Shown: positions 50,174 through 59,320 of the stretch, one piece after another | Numbering within the stretch: the stretch's first letter is position 1 | Layout of the letters: every line of letters begins with the position of its first letter | Assembly (NCBI RefSeq): GCF_038725785.1 | Contig: NZ_CP109796.1 | Location: 2,418,001 to 2,482,000 of the forward strand | From: Termitidicoccus mucosus | Lineage (GTDB): Bacteria > Verrucomicrobiota > Verrucomicrobiia > Opitutales > Opitutaceae | DNA length: 64,000 bases | Direction: 5' to 3' | Translations under genes and position numbers: made by a program | The notes under the pieces: model-generated | Database searches by the model: none | The model's input: the letters and a program-made list of their open reading frames with translations, nothing else | What the model was told of the DNA's origin: nothing

Positions 50174-50297
50174 CCCTCCATCTTTCTCTTTATTCTTTAT
50201 CTTTCCTCTTTCTCCCATCCTGTTCGGCATTGTGCCTCCATGAAATCAAGGCGCGGGAGAAAGAAGAAAGATAAAGAATAAAGAGAAAGATGGAGGG
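50174..50297. repeat. Very long inverted repeat with 43-base arms
   Basis: The arms at 50174-50216 and 50255-50297 are complementary at 42 of 43 positions (start ccctccatctttctctttat) with a 38-base loop. The purine/pyrimidine bias is extreme: one arm is almost all pyrimidine. It lies between the mannonate dehydratase stop and the SDR start, inside a likely operon. It could be a nonautonomous mobile element; as RNA it would form a long stem. Confidence 0.9.
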
Positions 50298-50327
50298 GGA
50301 TGGCACGGAGACCGCCCCTCCATTTTA

Positions 50328-51401
50328 TCAGTCGATGCCGAGGGTTTTCATCGCGGCCTTCATGTAGCCCATGGCGTAGGCCATGCCGGCGTGCCAGGGC
50401 GCCGGGCACGCGACCTGGGGCGTGTGGTCGGGGATCAGCACGCCGTCGAACCTGTTTTGTATCAAAATTTTCAATACGCGCATCATGTCCACGTCGCCGT
50501 CGTCGATGAAGGTCTCCTTGTAATCCGGCACCTTGCCGCGGATGTTGCGGAAGTGGACATAGCCGAGACGCCGCTGGCGGCTGTAATGATCGACCACCTC
50601 GTAGATGTCGCCCTCGGTCATCTCGGCGAGCGAGCCGATGCAGAACTCCAGCGCATTGGACGGGCTGGGATTGAGATCGATGAGTTTCTGGTAGAGCGCA
50701 GGCTGATGCACAAGCCGGGGCTGGCCGCGCACGGTGGGCAGCGGCGGGTCGTCGGGATGCGCGGCGAGCTTCACGCCCGCCTCCTCGGCCACGGGCAGGA
50801 TTTCGTCGAGAAAGGCTTCCAGCCGGCGCCAGAGTTCCTCGTGCGTGATGGGCGGGAGCGTGCCGGCGGGGGCGTCGGCGTCGTAGATCATGTTCCAGAC
50901 CATGCCGAGCGGGATGGGATCGTCCACCGGGCCTTCCATGCCAACGGAGGGCGCGCCGCCGCGCGCATAGGGACCGGTGGTGCGGCCGGCCACACCGGCG
51001 ATGCTGAAGTTGTAGCCCATGACAGGGATGCCGGCCCGGCCCAGGCGGCGGATGATGGTTTTTATGTTCTCGATGTGGAGCGCGCGTTTCGGACCGTCGA
51101 GCAGGATGTCGTGCCAGTGCGCGGGGTCGAAGTTCTCGATGGCTTCGAGCTTCAGGCCGGCGGCCTCGATCTCGCGGCGCAGGGCGGTGAGTTCGTCGAG
51201 CGTCCAGAGCGCGTCGGGATCGCCGGCGTAGCCCCAGCCGTCCTTGACGCCGCCGGTGGGCTGGTTGTCGCGCGCGTTGTGCGGATTGCCGCGAAAGTAA
51301 TCCACGAGGTGGATCACCAGATGGGTCGCGCCGATCTGGCGCGCAAAATTGAAGTGCCCGCGGTCGAGCTGGTGTTTATAAAGGCCAAGGCCGAGTTTCA
51401 T
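50328..51401 (-). CDS. uxuA: D-mannonate dehydratase (UxuA-type)
   Basis: The enzyme removes water from D-mannonate to give 2-keto-3-deoxygluconate in hexuronate catabolism. The 357-residue protein has the xylose-isomerase-like barrel. Segments include WTLDELTALRREIEAAGLKL, IENFDPAHWHDILLDGP, IKTIIRRLGRAGIPVMGYNF, VKLAAHPDDPPLP with its conserved H-P-D-D, YVHFRNIRGKVPDYKETFID and the DGDVDMM region. ATG 51401 (MKLGLGLYKHQ) is preferred over a longer frame. A XylR-like regulator is transcribed divergently from 51697, and the SDR follows downstream, so these form a hexuronate-use module. Confidence 0.9.
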   Translation of the reverse strand: MKLGLGLYKHQLDRGHFNFARQIGATHLVIHLVDYFRGNPHNARDNQPTGGVKDGWGYAGDPDALWTLDELTALRREIEAAGLKLEAIENFDPAHWHDILLDGPKRALHIENIKTIIRRLGRAGIPVMGYNFSIAGVAGRTTGPYARGGAPSVGMEGPVDDPIPLGMVWNMIYDADAPAGTLPPITHEELWRRLEAFLDEILPVAEEAGVKLAAHPDDPPLPTVRGQPRLVHQPALYQKLIDLNPSPSNALEFCIGSLAEMTEGDIYEVVDHYSRQRRLGYVHFRNIRGKVPDYKETFIDDGDVDMMRVLKILIQNRFDGVLIPDHTPQVACPAPWHAGMAYAMGYMKAAMKTLGID

Positions 51402-51543
51402 AGATGAAATAGGGAGGCATGCAGGAAAGCGTGCAGGAAAATTTTGCCAGATGCTACCCATGAAACGGCCATGGGAAATGGGCTTTTTTGCGTTGAAAAG
51501 AGGCGTTTTGCGCAATGGATTCGAAAATAGTTTTATTTTTTTT

Positions 51544-51621
51544 AATCGCGGAAGCACGGAAGGATGGAAGCACGGAAAAGGAAAATGGGGTTGTTTTCCG
51601 CCCTTCCGCGCTTCCGCGATT
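51544..51621. repeat. Inverted repeat with 20-base arms in the uxuA regulator gap
   Basis: Arms 51544-51563 (aatcgcggaagcacggaagg) and 51602-51621 pair with one mismatch. The site lies between the divergent mannonate dehydratase and XylR-like regulator. It may be an operator-sized element or another palindromic repeat; its central loop is about 38 bases. Confidence 0.7.
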
Positions 51622-51696
51622 CGATTGTTTTAATGGTTCGTTTTTTTCTCTAAAAAATCCCCGCTTCCCATTGGGAACCAGGAATATCCCTCCATC

Positions 51697-52953
51697 ATGA
51701 CCGAAAAGAGTCATTCGGCTTCAAGGCAAACACCACAAAAACGTCGTCCGGTCATCGGCCTGGCGCTTTTGCAGGGGCTTTCGTTTCTCGAAAAAGTGCG
51801 CCATGGCATCGTGGATTATGCGCAGGCGCGCGGGGGCTGGACGTTTTTGTTCATGCCGGAAAGCCTCGCGCCATCCGTGGACTGGCTGCGGCATACGCGC
51901 ATGGACGGCGCGTTTGCGCTGGTGACAACTCCCCGGGACATGCGCATTGCGCGCTCGCTGCCGTTCCCGGTGGTCAACCTGGCCGGACACATCAACCCCG
52001 AAAAGATACCCTCGGTGATGGTTGACCACCGGCAGATCGGACAGATGGCGGCGGAACACTTGCTGGGGCTCGGTTTCAAGCGGCTCGGTTATTACGGGAC
52101 GAGCAACATGTGGTACAGTTGCGAGCGTTACTCCGGGTTTTCCGATGCCGCGCGGCGCGCGGGTGCCAAATGCCATTCGCTCATCGTTCACCCCAACAAG
52201 CGCGCCCCCACGCGCTGGCGCGACCAGCACCAGCAACTCGCACGCTGGCTGCGCGGTTTGCAAAAGCCGGTCGGCATCCTGGCCAGCATCGATTTGCGCG
52301 CGGCGATGATCGTGGATGTGTGCCTGCAAACCGGCCTGCGTGTGCCGGACGATGTGGCGGTGCTCGGCGTGGACAACGACCAGGCGGTCTGCCAGCTGGG
52401 GCCGGTGGCGCTCACGAGCATCGCCCGCAACGACTGGAAGGTCGGCTGGGAGGCCGCCGCGATGCTTGACCGGGCGATGGCTGGCATCGCCAATCCTCAA
52501 AACCTGATCCTGGTCGAACCGGAACAGGTGGTGATGCGCAAATCAACCGAGACGGTGGCGGTGAACGATCCGCTCGTGGCGGATTTGATCGCAGAGGCGC
52601 GCAAGCATCTGGACAAACCCTTCGGGGTGGAGTGGCTGGTGCAGCGCGCCGGGCATTCGCGCCGCTGGCTGGAACTGCGTTTTCGCGAGGCGCTGGGACA
52701 ACCGCCGCTGACGGTGATCAACCGCCTGCGCGTGGCCAAGGCGCGCGAAATGCTCTCCGCCGCCGGACGCGCGCACATGACGCTCACGGATGTCGCCGCG
52801 CAATGCGGTTTCGCGGACTTGCGGCGCTTCCGGCTCGTGTTCACAAAGCACGCGGGGGTGCCGCCGAAAACGTTCCGGCGCGCGGCGCAAAATGCGGAGG
52901 CGTTTCCCCGGCTTGACCCGCGGAAAACACCGGGGAACCAGGCTTCACAATAA
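51697..52953 (+). CDS. XylR-type transcriptional regulator (sugar-binding domain plus AraC HTH)
   Basis: The 418-residue protein has a LacI-like periplasmic-binding domain (about 17-290) with RRPVIGLALLQGLSFLEKVR, VVNLAGHINPEKIPSVMVDH, LGFKRLGYYGTSNMWYSCER and VAVLGVDNDQAVCQLGPVAL. A C-terminal AraC helix-turn-helix follows (FGVEWLVQRAGHSRRWLELR, TLTDVAAQCGFADLRRFRLV, HAGVPPKTFRR). This domain order is the XylR type, which senses a sugar. The position divergent from the mannonate dehydratase suggests a hexuronate-derived inducer. Its last 9 bases overlap the end of the convergent PhoH gene. Confidence 0.9.
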   Translation: MTEKSHSASRQTPQKRRPVIGLALLQGLSFLEKVRHGIVDYAQARGGWTFLFMPESLAPSVDWLRHTRMDGAFALVTTPRDMRIARSLPFPVVNLAGHINPEKIPSVMVDHRQIGQMAAEHLLGLGFKRLGYYGTSNMWYSCERYSGFSDAARRAGAKCHSLIVHPNKRAPTRWRDQHQQLARWLRGLQKPVGILASIDLRAAMIVDVCLQTGLRVPDDVAVLGVDNDQAVCQLGPVALTSIARNDWKVGWEAAAMLDRAMAGIANPQNLILVEPEQVVMRKSTETVAVNDPLVADLIAEARKHLDKPFGVEWLVQRAGHSRRWLELRFREALGQPPLTVINRLRVAKAREMLSAAGRAHMTLTDVAAQCGFADLRRFRLVFTKHAGVPPKTFRRAAQNAEAFPRLDPRKTPGNQASQ

Positions 52954-54489
52954 ATCCGCGGCGAGCTCGGCCAGTCGCGAGCGCTCGCCCTTGGTCAGCG
53001 TGATGTGCGCCGCCATCGGCTGGCCGCGCATCCGGTTGCAGCAATACACCAGGCCGTTGCTGCGCGAGTCCACGTAGGGATTGTCGATCTGCGCCGGGTC
53101 GCCGATGAGCACGATCTTCGAGCCCTCGGCAATGCGGGTGATGACCGTCTTCACCTCGTGCGGCGTGAGCTGCTGCGCCTCGTCGAGGATGAAAAAGCGC
53201 CGCGCGATGGAGCGCCCGCGGATGAAGCAGAGCGCCTCCACTTCGACCAACCCGCTGCGGATGAGCCGTTCATAGGGCTTGAGGGGCGGCGCGCCGGGCG
53301 CGCGCTGGCCGTTGTTCGAGCCCTGCATCGGCTGCGGATCGGCGAAGAGGTTTGCCACGTCGCCGTTGCGTCCGCGATTTTTCTTGGCGACTTTTTTCGA
53401 GGCGAACTGCGCCTCCTTCGGCGGCTTCGACGGCACCAGCACTTCGAGCGCGTCGAAATAGGGTTGCAGCCAGGGTTTCATTTTCTCGTCGAGCGTGCCG
53501 GGGAGGAACCCGATGTCCTTGCCGAGCGCGATGACGGGCCGGGAGATGGACACGCCGTCGTAGCGCGAGGCGTCGTCATGCGTCTGCTGGAGCGCGCAGG
53601 CGATGGAGAGGAGCGTCTTGCCCGTGCCGGCCTTGCCGAAGCAGGTGACCATCGAGATCGAGTCGTCCAGCAGCGCGTCCACGAAAAACTGCTGTTCGAG
53701 GTTGCGCGGGCGGATGGGAATGCCGCCGGGCGCCTTCACGAAATCGGGGATGCGCAGGCGGTGGATCATCCCGCCGCCGTGATAGCGCGCGGGCATGGTT
53801 TTTCCTTCGTCGGAACGAAGCAGGACGTATTCGTTGACCACGAGTCCGGCCGACGCCTCCGCGCCGAGGTCGAAGCCCCCTTCGGAGCAGAAGCGCTGCA
53901 GCTCGTAAATGGTCACGGGAACCTCGCGGTAGGCGCGCTCCTCCGCGGCCTCGGGGACTTTGTCGTTGAGATAATCCTCCGACTCGAGGCCGACGGCGCG
54001 GGCCTTGAGCTGCACGTTCACGTCCTTGGTGACGAGGATGGTGGGCGGCGGAAACTGCTCCTGCACAAAGAGCGCGCAGGCGATGATGCGGTTGTCCTTC
54101 TTGGACAGGTCGGGCAGCACGGCGCGCAGGCGGAGCATCGCGGGGGAGTTGAGGTTCGCGTCGGTCAGGTAGCGGTTGATGATGACGGAAAGCGTGCCGC
54201 CGCCGGGGAGCTTCACCCCTTCGAGCATGGAGCGCGAATCGGGCAGGAGCTCCTGCAGGATGCGGTGGACGCGGCGGGCGTTGCGGCCTCGTTCGGTGGA
54301 CTGCTCGGTTTTTATGGCGTCAAGTTCCTCAAGCACCTCGACCGGGATTACGAGGTTGTTGTCCTCAAACTTATGAATCGACTGGGGGTCGTGAAGGAGG
54401 ACGTTGGTGTCCAGGACAAAGGTTTTAACCTTCGCGGAGACCTTGAGCTTGGCGTGTTGTGGCTCGGTGGAGCGGCTCAGACTTCCCAT
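52945..54489 (-). CDS. PIN-domain/PhoH-type ATPase (PhoH2-like)
   Basis: The 514-residue protein has an N-terminal PIN nuclease domain (TFVLDTNVLLHDPQSIHKFE with metal-binding Asp27, VLEELDAIKTEQ, KKDNRIIACALF) of about 160 residues. It is followed by a PhoH ATPase/helicase-like domain with P-loop TCFGKAGTGKTLLSIACALQ, Walker B RRFFILDEAQQLTPHEVKTV and LIGDPAQIDNPYVD. Such PhoH2 proteins unwind and cut RNA in the organisms studied. A Lys/Arg-rich insert lies between the motifs (KKVAKKNRGRNGDV). The gene is single, with the autotransporter about 100 bases downstream of its promoter side. Confidence 0.92.
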   Translation of the reverse strand: MGSLSRSTEPQHAKLKVSAKVKTFVLDTNVLLHDPQSIHKFEDNNLVIPVEVLEELDAIKTEQSTERGRNARRVHRILQELLPDSRSMLEGVKLPGGGTLSVIINRYLTDANLNSPAMLRLRAVLPDLSKKDNRIIACALFVQEQFPPPTILVTKDVNVQLKARAVGLESEDYLNDKVPEAAEERAYREVPVTIYELQRFCSEGGFDLGAEASAGLVVNEYVLLRSDEGKTMPARYHGGGMIHRLRIPDFVKAPGGIPIRPRNLEQQFFVDALLDDSISMVTCFGKAGTGKTLLSIACALQQTHDDASRYDGVSISRPVIALGKDIGFLPGTLDEKMKPWLQPYFDALEVLVPSKPPKEAQFASKKVAKKNRGRNGDVANLFADPQPMQGSNNGQRAPGAPPLKPYERLIRSGLVEVEALCFIRGRSIARRFFILDEAQQLTPHEVKTVITRIAEGSKIVLIGDPAQIDNPYVDSRSNGLVYCCNRMRGQPMAAHITLTKGERSRLAELAADLL

Positions 54490-54595
54490 CGTGGTTGTGG
54501 ATAAACTGTGAATAAGTCAGCACAACTCAGGCCAGTTGTCGAACAGGAATCTGAAATAAATTTGCCAAAGCCCGGGCCGGACGTTCCGGTCCCGT

Positions 54596-57500
54596 TCACC
54601 AGGCATAACGGCACCCAAGGCTGGCGCTGTAACCGCCCAGCTTGGCGCCGTAAAACCATGCGCCGCTCCCATCGATGCTGAAGCCATGGCCGAGCTGCAT
54701 GGACACGCCGGCGTCCAGCATGAACCCGCCGCCGGACAGGCTGTTCTCAAAAGGTTCGCCTCCGACGGTCATCCTGCCTTCGCCCTTGAACTCGTATTCA
54801 TAACCGCCCCGCAGCCAAGGCACGATGCCCAGCCCCTTCTTCCATTCGCGCTGCGTCCACAGGCGCACACCGGCGCGGCCGTTGAGGGATTCCGTGGAGT
54901 CGGTGTGATAAATGCGCCCCCACATGTCGGTCGCGTCCTCGATGCGGTGGCTTTGATAAGTCAGCTGCACCTCGGGATCGGCGTTCCAGCCGAGATCGCC
55001 CTCGATCACATAACCGATCGCCACCGACCCCGCCCAACTATCCCCGTCCATGCCAAACGAGGGCGTGCCGGGGACGGACACCTCATATGCCTCCCGGCTT
55101 CCCCGCATGATGCCGTCAATATAAAATGCCCCGTGCTTATACATTGCATAGAGTCCGCCCCCGTTTGATTCGGTGCGCGCGGAGGCAATGTTGCGGAGCT
55201 GGTGCATGTCCGATTTCGCGTAATCATAAAACACACCGAAAACGAGGCTGCGCGAATCCTCGCCGAAAAACGTATCCACGCCAACCTGCGCTCCTTGTAT
55301 ATTGGATTTCGTGCCATCGTAGGTGGTCGATGTTATTTTGTCATGCCGGTGCATGCCCGCCATCCAAAGGTCATACCTGTGCGCCGCCTGGTTGTTCATG
55401 CGCAACGCCAGCAGACGTCCGTCCAGCGAATCGACAGCTGCCTTTCCGATCAGAAACCCGGCGGCATCCGCCCCCGTGATCGCCGCGGCCTCGGGGGAAA
55501 AAGTCGAGGCGATGCGCAAATCGCCATCCGCCGCATACTCCAATATCGCATCCTTGCCGTTTGGCAGCACATAGCGTTCGGCTAATACAAAGGTGCCTTC
55601 GCCGTTGCTAAACCCGCCATCGGCATGCACCAAGGTTGCATTGTCCGAAGGCAAACCGCTCGTCCCCGAAATCGCCAGGACGAGGCTGGTGGAGCCCGAC
55701 GCGCTTCCTGTTATATATAATTGGTCCGCCGCCGCCGCGCCATCGCCCTGCCAGGCGACATCCAGCATCACCGCGCCGCCATTGCCCGTATAATTGCCCT
55801 CGATGGTCAGCCTCCCGTGCTCGCCGCCCGCGCCTTCCGCCGCCTTGCGGCCCTTGATGATGCCGCTGTTGCTGAGGAGCGGCGTGCGCAGTATGCCGGT
55901 GCCCGTCAACCCGCCGCCGGCATTCACGGAAAAGCCGGTTGTGGCCGCCAAGGTCGTATCGCCGATCGCAATCATCCCTTCGTCAACCCGGAAACTCGAT
56001 GCGGTCACCGACCCGCTCACCAAAAGCGCGCCCGCCCCCTTTTTGATAATCGTGCCGGCGCCGGTGATCTCTCCGGAAAACTCCCCTGCCCCGCCTTGGT
56101 CAAACAATAAAGTCGCCTCATTTTGTATTCTGGAGCCAAGGTTTTGGGCCGCGCCCTGCAACGTTCCCTGTTGGATGATTTTCACTCCGGTGTGGGCATT
56201 GCCTCCCGCCAGCACAAGGGTGCCTGCACCTGTCTTTACCAGATTTCCCTCCCCGGCGAGCGATCCCGAGACCGTGACCTTGTTGTTTTGGGTGTCCAGC
56301 GTCGCACTATTGCCCGCGCCGATTGTCACCGCGTTTGGCAAACTCAAGCCGTCGCCGGCCGCCCGCAGTGTTCCGGAGCCGGTGAAGCTGATGCCGTTGC
56401 CGCCGTCCCCGAGTTGCTCCGCCCGGTTGAACACGACCGCGCCTCCTTGGATTTCAATGCCGCCACGGAATGTATTGCTCCCGCTATTTTCAAACCGCAG
56501 GACGCCATCCCCCTCCTTGATGAGTTTTCCCCGGGCGTCGTCAATATTGGTGCTGCCCGTGATTTTGACCGCATAGTCCGCGCTTGCCGTGATTCCGCCA
56601 TCCCCGGAAAAAGCATACGTTCCGCCGCCACGCACAATCATATCCGACACCCTTACCCCGCTCCCCCCGAGCGAGATTTCCCTCCGGTCGGTGTGCGCAG
56701 AATCATGCGCCCCGTCAAACACCACACGATCACCGCCCGCAAATTCATTGACGGAGGCATCATCCGTCCAGTTCTGCTGCGCTGTGCTCCACGTGGCGCT
56801 CGTGCCGCCGGTCCAATATAATATGCGGGAAATATCAGCCGAGGCGATGATCTGGAGGTTCACTCCGTCGCTCCCCGCTTCCGCGCGCTGGCGCGCCCCG
56901 GCGGATTGCAGTTCTCCACCAATCAATACCAAAGTGTCCGGTCCGTAAAAGTCCTTTACATTTCCTATATTATAGGTGCCGCTGCCCGCCAGCGACAAGA
57001 TATCGATTGTTTTCGACCCGCTGACAATGGCGTTGCCCTTCACCATCAACTTGTCGGCATCGTTATCATGCAATGAAACGGTGAGCTTCGCATCGGTCAG
57101 TGTGAGATCGCCGTCAATGGTCAGGGTCTCCGCCGTCCCGCCGCCCCCGGCGCGCACCTCCGCGGCATCGAAAGCGCCGACACCCGCGACGGAAATCGTG
57201 CCCGAGCCTGCAAGGATGAGCCCGCCGCCCACGGTCGGCGCAACACCGCTTTCAATCAAAAGCCGCCCTCCGTCACTCACGCCCAGCGAGGCGCCCGCCC
57301 CGATGCTCACGGTTTGGGCAAGCACCTTCCCGTTTCCATAAAGCCCCGCCCCCGCCGCCAGCGCAAACGCGCCGCCGTCTGTTCCGCTCCCATAAATCGC
57401 GCCATTCTGCAATATCATGCCGCCGGCCGAAACCGTGGTTGTCACCACGGCATCCAGATTATGGGCGAAAGACACATTGCCCCCGCCTGATTTGTTGACC

Positions 57501-59101
57501 ACAAGCGCCAGTCCCGCCGTGCCGCTGATCGCGTCGGAAAAACGCACCGTGTATCCCGCCTCCGCATGGATGTTCATCGTATTGGCCGCGGCGGCGAAAT
57601 AGATGGCGTTCGAGCTTCCTGCATTCGCAATCATCATCTTTTTGGTGCTGGCGAAATCGGCATGATTGAGCGTCGCGCTCTGGGTATTGTTCTGGAAGAC
57701 AATATCACCGGACGTGGCGCTCAGCGTCAGCGAAACCGCATTGGCCGCATAAATCGCGCCGCCCAGCCCGCCGGCGACGTTGCCGTCGAACGCGGCGGCT
57801 CCGGAAATGTCGAGCGCGTCGCCGGCAATATAAAGCGCGCCGCCGTTTGTCAGCGCCTTGTTGTTTGCGAACGAACCGGAGCCGGCAAAAAACGCGGTTC
57901 CGCCCACGTAGGCCGCGCCACCGGCGCCGGTGATTTCGTTGCCGGAAAAATTATAATTCCCCGAAACATCCAGCGCCTTCACCGTGCGCACGCCGCCGCC
58001 TTGCGCGCCGGTGCCGGCGGCGCCTGCGGCGTTGTTTGTAATGTTAAAAGTGCCGCCGCTGAAGACAACGGATTGCGCGCGAATTCCGCCGCCCGTGGGC
58101 GCGACGGTGGCGCTGACGATGATGCTGTTATTGTCAAATGTCGCCACCCTTCCGGCGCCGGTGAACAGCACGTCAATCAAATCGCCGGCGTAAATGCCGC
58201 CGCCGTGAATCACGGCTGAGTTGGTGCCGGAGTTTGAGTCAAACAAAACATCACCCGCAAATGTTATTGTTCCCGGAAACCCCGCCGCGCTGGGCGCGTA
58301 AATTCCGCCACCGGACGAGCCGGCCTTGTTGCCTTTGAAGGTGGCGGTGTCCTTGAAAACCAGCAAATGCCCGCGATGCACATACATGCCTCCGCCCGCC
58401 GCCGTGGCTCCGCTTGCGTTGTTGATGAACACCGCGGTTTTCTCGAATGCGATCGTGGCCGCGCCGGCGGACGCCATGTTGCCCGTCGTGGTGAAACCGC
58501 CTCCGTAACCGGCGGCGGCGTTTACCGTGTTTGAGTCAAAGGTCACATCCCCGGCAAATGTGACCGAACCCAACGCCGCCATGCCGCCGCCGTTGCGCCC
58601 GGTATTGTTATAAAACACCACATCGCCTTTCAGGAGGAACAGGTCGGAGCCGGCAGAGACCAGGATTCCACCACCGTTGTTCGCCCCGCCCGAGGAGCCG
58701 TTGGCGATTACCACTTTGTTTAGTTCCAGCACCGTCGTGCCGGAGGCGGTGGGAGCGATTGTAATCAACCGCACATTCCCGGAGCCGCGTTGGAGCACCG
58801 CCCACTGGTCGGACGCGCCGGATGCAGGCTTGAATACAATGCCGGACTTTGTTCCCAGATCAAACGAGTCCGTCTGCGCGGCCCAGTTGCTGACATCCAG
58901 GCTCCGCGAGTCCGACAGGACGAGCATTCCCGCCGAGCCGGAAATGGCCACCGTGTCACCGCCGGCCAGCAGGCCCGACAGTCCCGCGGCCGAGCTGCCG
59001 GTGGAAAAAGTATATTCGTCCGCCGTGACGGGTGCCGGCTGCATCGCGGGCAGCAAGGCAGCGATGAAAATCCATGCACGACGGGGATTCGGTATGTTCA
59101 T
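54596..59101 (-). CDS. Autotransporter with large beta-helical passenger
   Basis: The 1501-residue protein has a signal peptide (AWIFIAALLPAMQPAPVTAD). Its long passenger contains many Gly-rich repeats (GGGIYA, NNGGGI, GGGMYVHRG) typical of beta-helix surface proteins (about residues 100-480). Strand repeats of the autotransporter-associated type follow (LVKTGAGTLVLAGGNAHTGV, FSGEITGAGTIIKKGAGALL), mainly 900-1010. The C-terminal autotransporter barrel spans about 1220-1501 (RYDLWMAGMHRHDKITSTTY, FGVFYDYAKSDMHQ, GWNADPEVQLTYQSHRIEDA) and ends in Trp. It should be a surface-exposed adhesin or enzyme scaffold. ATG 59101 (MNIPNPRRAW) or 59113 may be used. The regulator at 59321 is divergent. Confidence 0.9.
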   Translation of the reverse strand: MNIPNPRRAWIFIAALLPAMQPAPVTADEYTFSTGSSAAGLSGLLAGGDTVAISGSAGMLVLSDSRSLDVSNWAAQTDSFDLGTKSGIVFKPASGASDQWAVLQRGSGNVRLITIAPTASGTTVLELNKVVIANGSSGGANNGGGILVSAGSDLFLLKGDVVFYNNTGRNGGGMAALGSVTFAGDVTFDSNTVNAAAGYGGGFTTTGNMASAGAATIAFEKTAVFINNASGATAAGGGMYVHRGHLLVFKDTATFKGNKAGSSGGGIYAPSAAGFPGTITFAGDVLFDSNSGTNSAVIHGGGIYAGDLIDVLFTGAGRVATFDNNSIIVSATVAPTGGGIRAQSVVFSGGTFNITNNAAGAAGTGAQGGGVRTVKALDVSGNYNFSGNEITGAGGAAYVGGTAFFAGSGSFANNKALTNGGALYIAGDALDISGAAAFDGNVAGGLGGAIYAANAVSLTLSATSGDIVFQNNTQSATLNHADFASTKKMMIANAGSSNAIYFAAAANTMNIHAEAGYTVRFSDAISGTAGLALVVNKSGGGNVSFAHNLDAVVTTTVSAGGMILQNGAIYGSGTDGGAFALAAGAGLYGNGKVLAQTVSIGAGASLGVSDGGRLLIESGVAPTVGGGLILAGSGTISVAGVGAFDAAEVRAGGGGTAETLTIDGDLTLTDAKLTVSLHDNDADKLMVKGNAIVSGSKTIDILSLAGSGTYNIGNVKDFYGPDTLVLIGGELQSAGARQRAEAGSDGVNLQIIASADISRILYWTGGTSATWSTAQQNWTDDASVNEFAGGDRVVFDGAHDSAHTDRREISLGGSGVRVSDMIVRGGGTYAFSGDGGITASADYAVKITGSTNIDDARGKLIKEGDGVLRFENSGSNTFRGGIEIQGGAVVFNRAEQLGDGGNGISFTGSGTLRAAGDGLSLPNAVTIGAGNSATLDTQNNKVTVSGSLAGEGNLVKTGAGTLVLAGGNAHTGVKIIQQGTLQGAAQNLGSRIQNEATLLFDQGGAGEFSGEITGAGTIIKKGAGALLVSGSVTASSFRVDEGMIAIGDTTLAATTGFSVNAGGGLTGTGILRTPLLSNSGIIKGRKAAEGAGGEHGRLTIEGNYTGNGGAVMLDVAWQGDGAAAADQLYITGSASGSTSLVLAISGTSGLPSDNATLVHADGGFSNGEGTFVLAERYVLPNGKDAILEYAADGDLRIASTFSPEAAAITGADAAGFLIGKAAVDSLDGRLLALRMNNQAAHRYDLWMAGMHRHDKITSTTYDGTKSNIQGAQVGVDTFFGEDSRSLVFGVFYDYAKSDMHQLRNIASARTESNGGGLYAMYKHGAFYIDGIMRGSREAYEVSVPGTPSFGMDGDSWAGSVAIGYVIEGDLGWNADPEVQLTYQSHRIEDATDMWGRIYHTDSTESLNGRAGVRLWTQREWKKGLGIVPWLRGGYEYEFKGEGRMTVGGEPFENSLSGGGFMLDAGVSMQLGHGFSIDGSGAWFYGAKLGGYSASLGCRYAW

Positions 59102-59320
59102 TTTGGAGCACATTGTATTGGTATCGCGTTTTGAATATGATACAAACTGGCAAAGCCCGCGAGGCTGGCTGGTCGAAGGGGAACAATTTCAATAAAACAA
59201 AACTCCCGGGATGAAACAACGCTGGCATTATGGATTCCTCAGGAAACCACTTTCGCGGACTTGGCATCCCGCCCTTCCGGGTGCATGTTGCATGGTCGTC
59301 GGTCGGTTCCCTTCATCCCC

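Noticed and set aside
52945-52953. Nine-base 3' overlap of the XylR-type and PhoH genes as a regulatory device
   Set aside because: Short convergent overlaps are common in compact genomes and nothing else marks this one.
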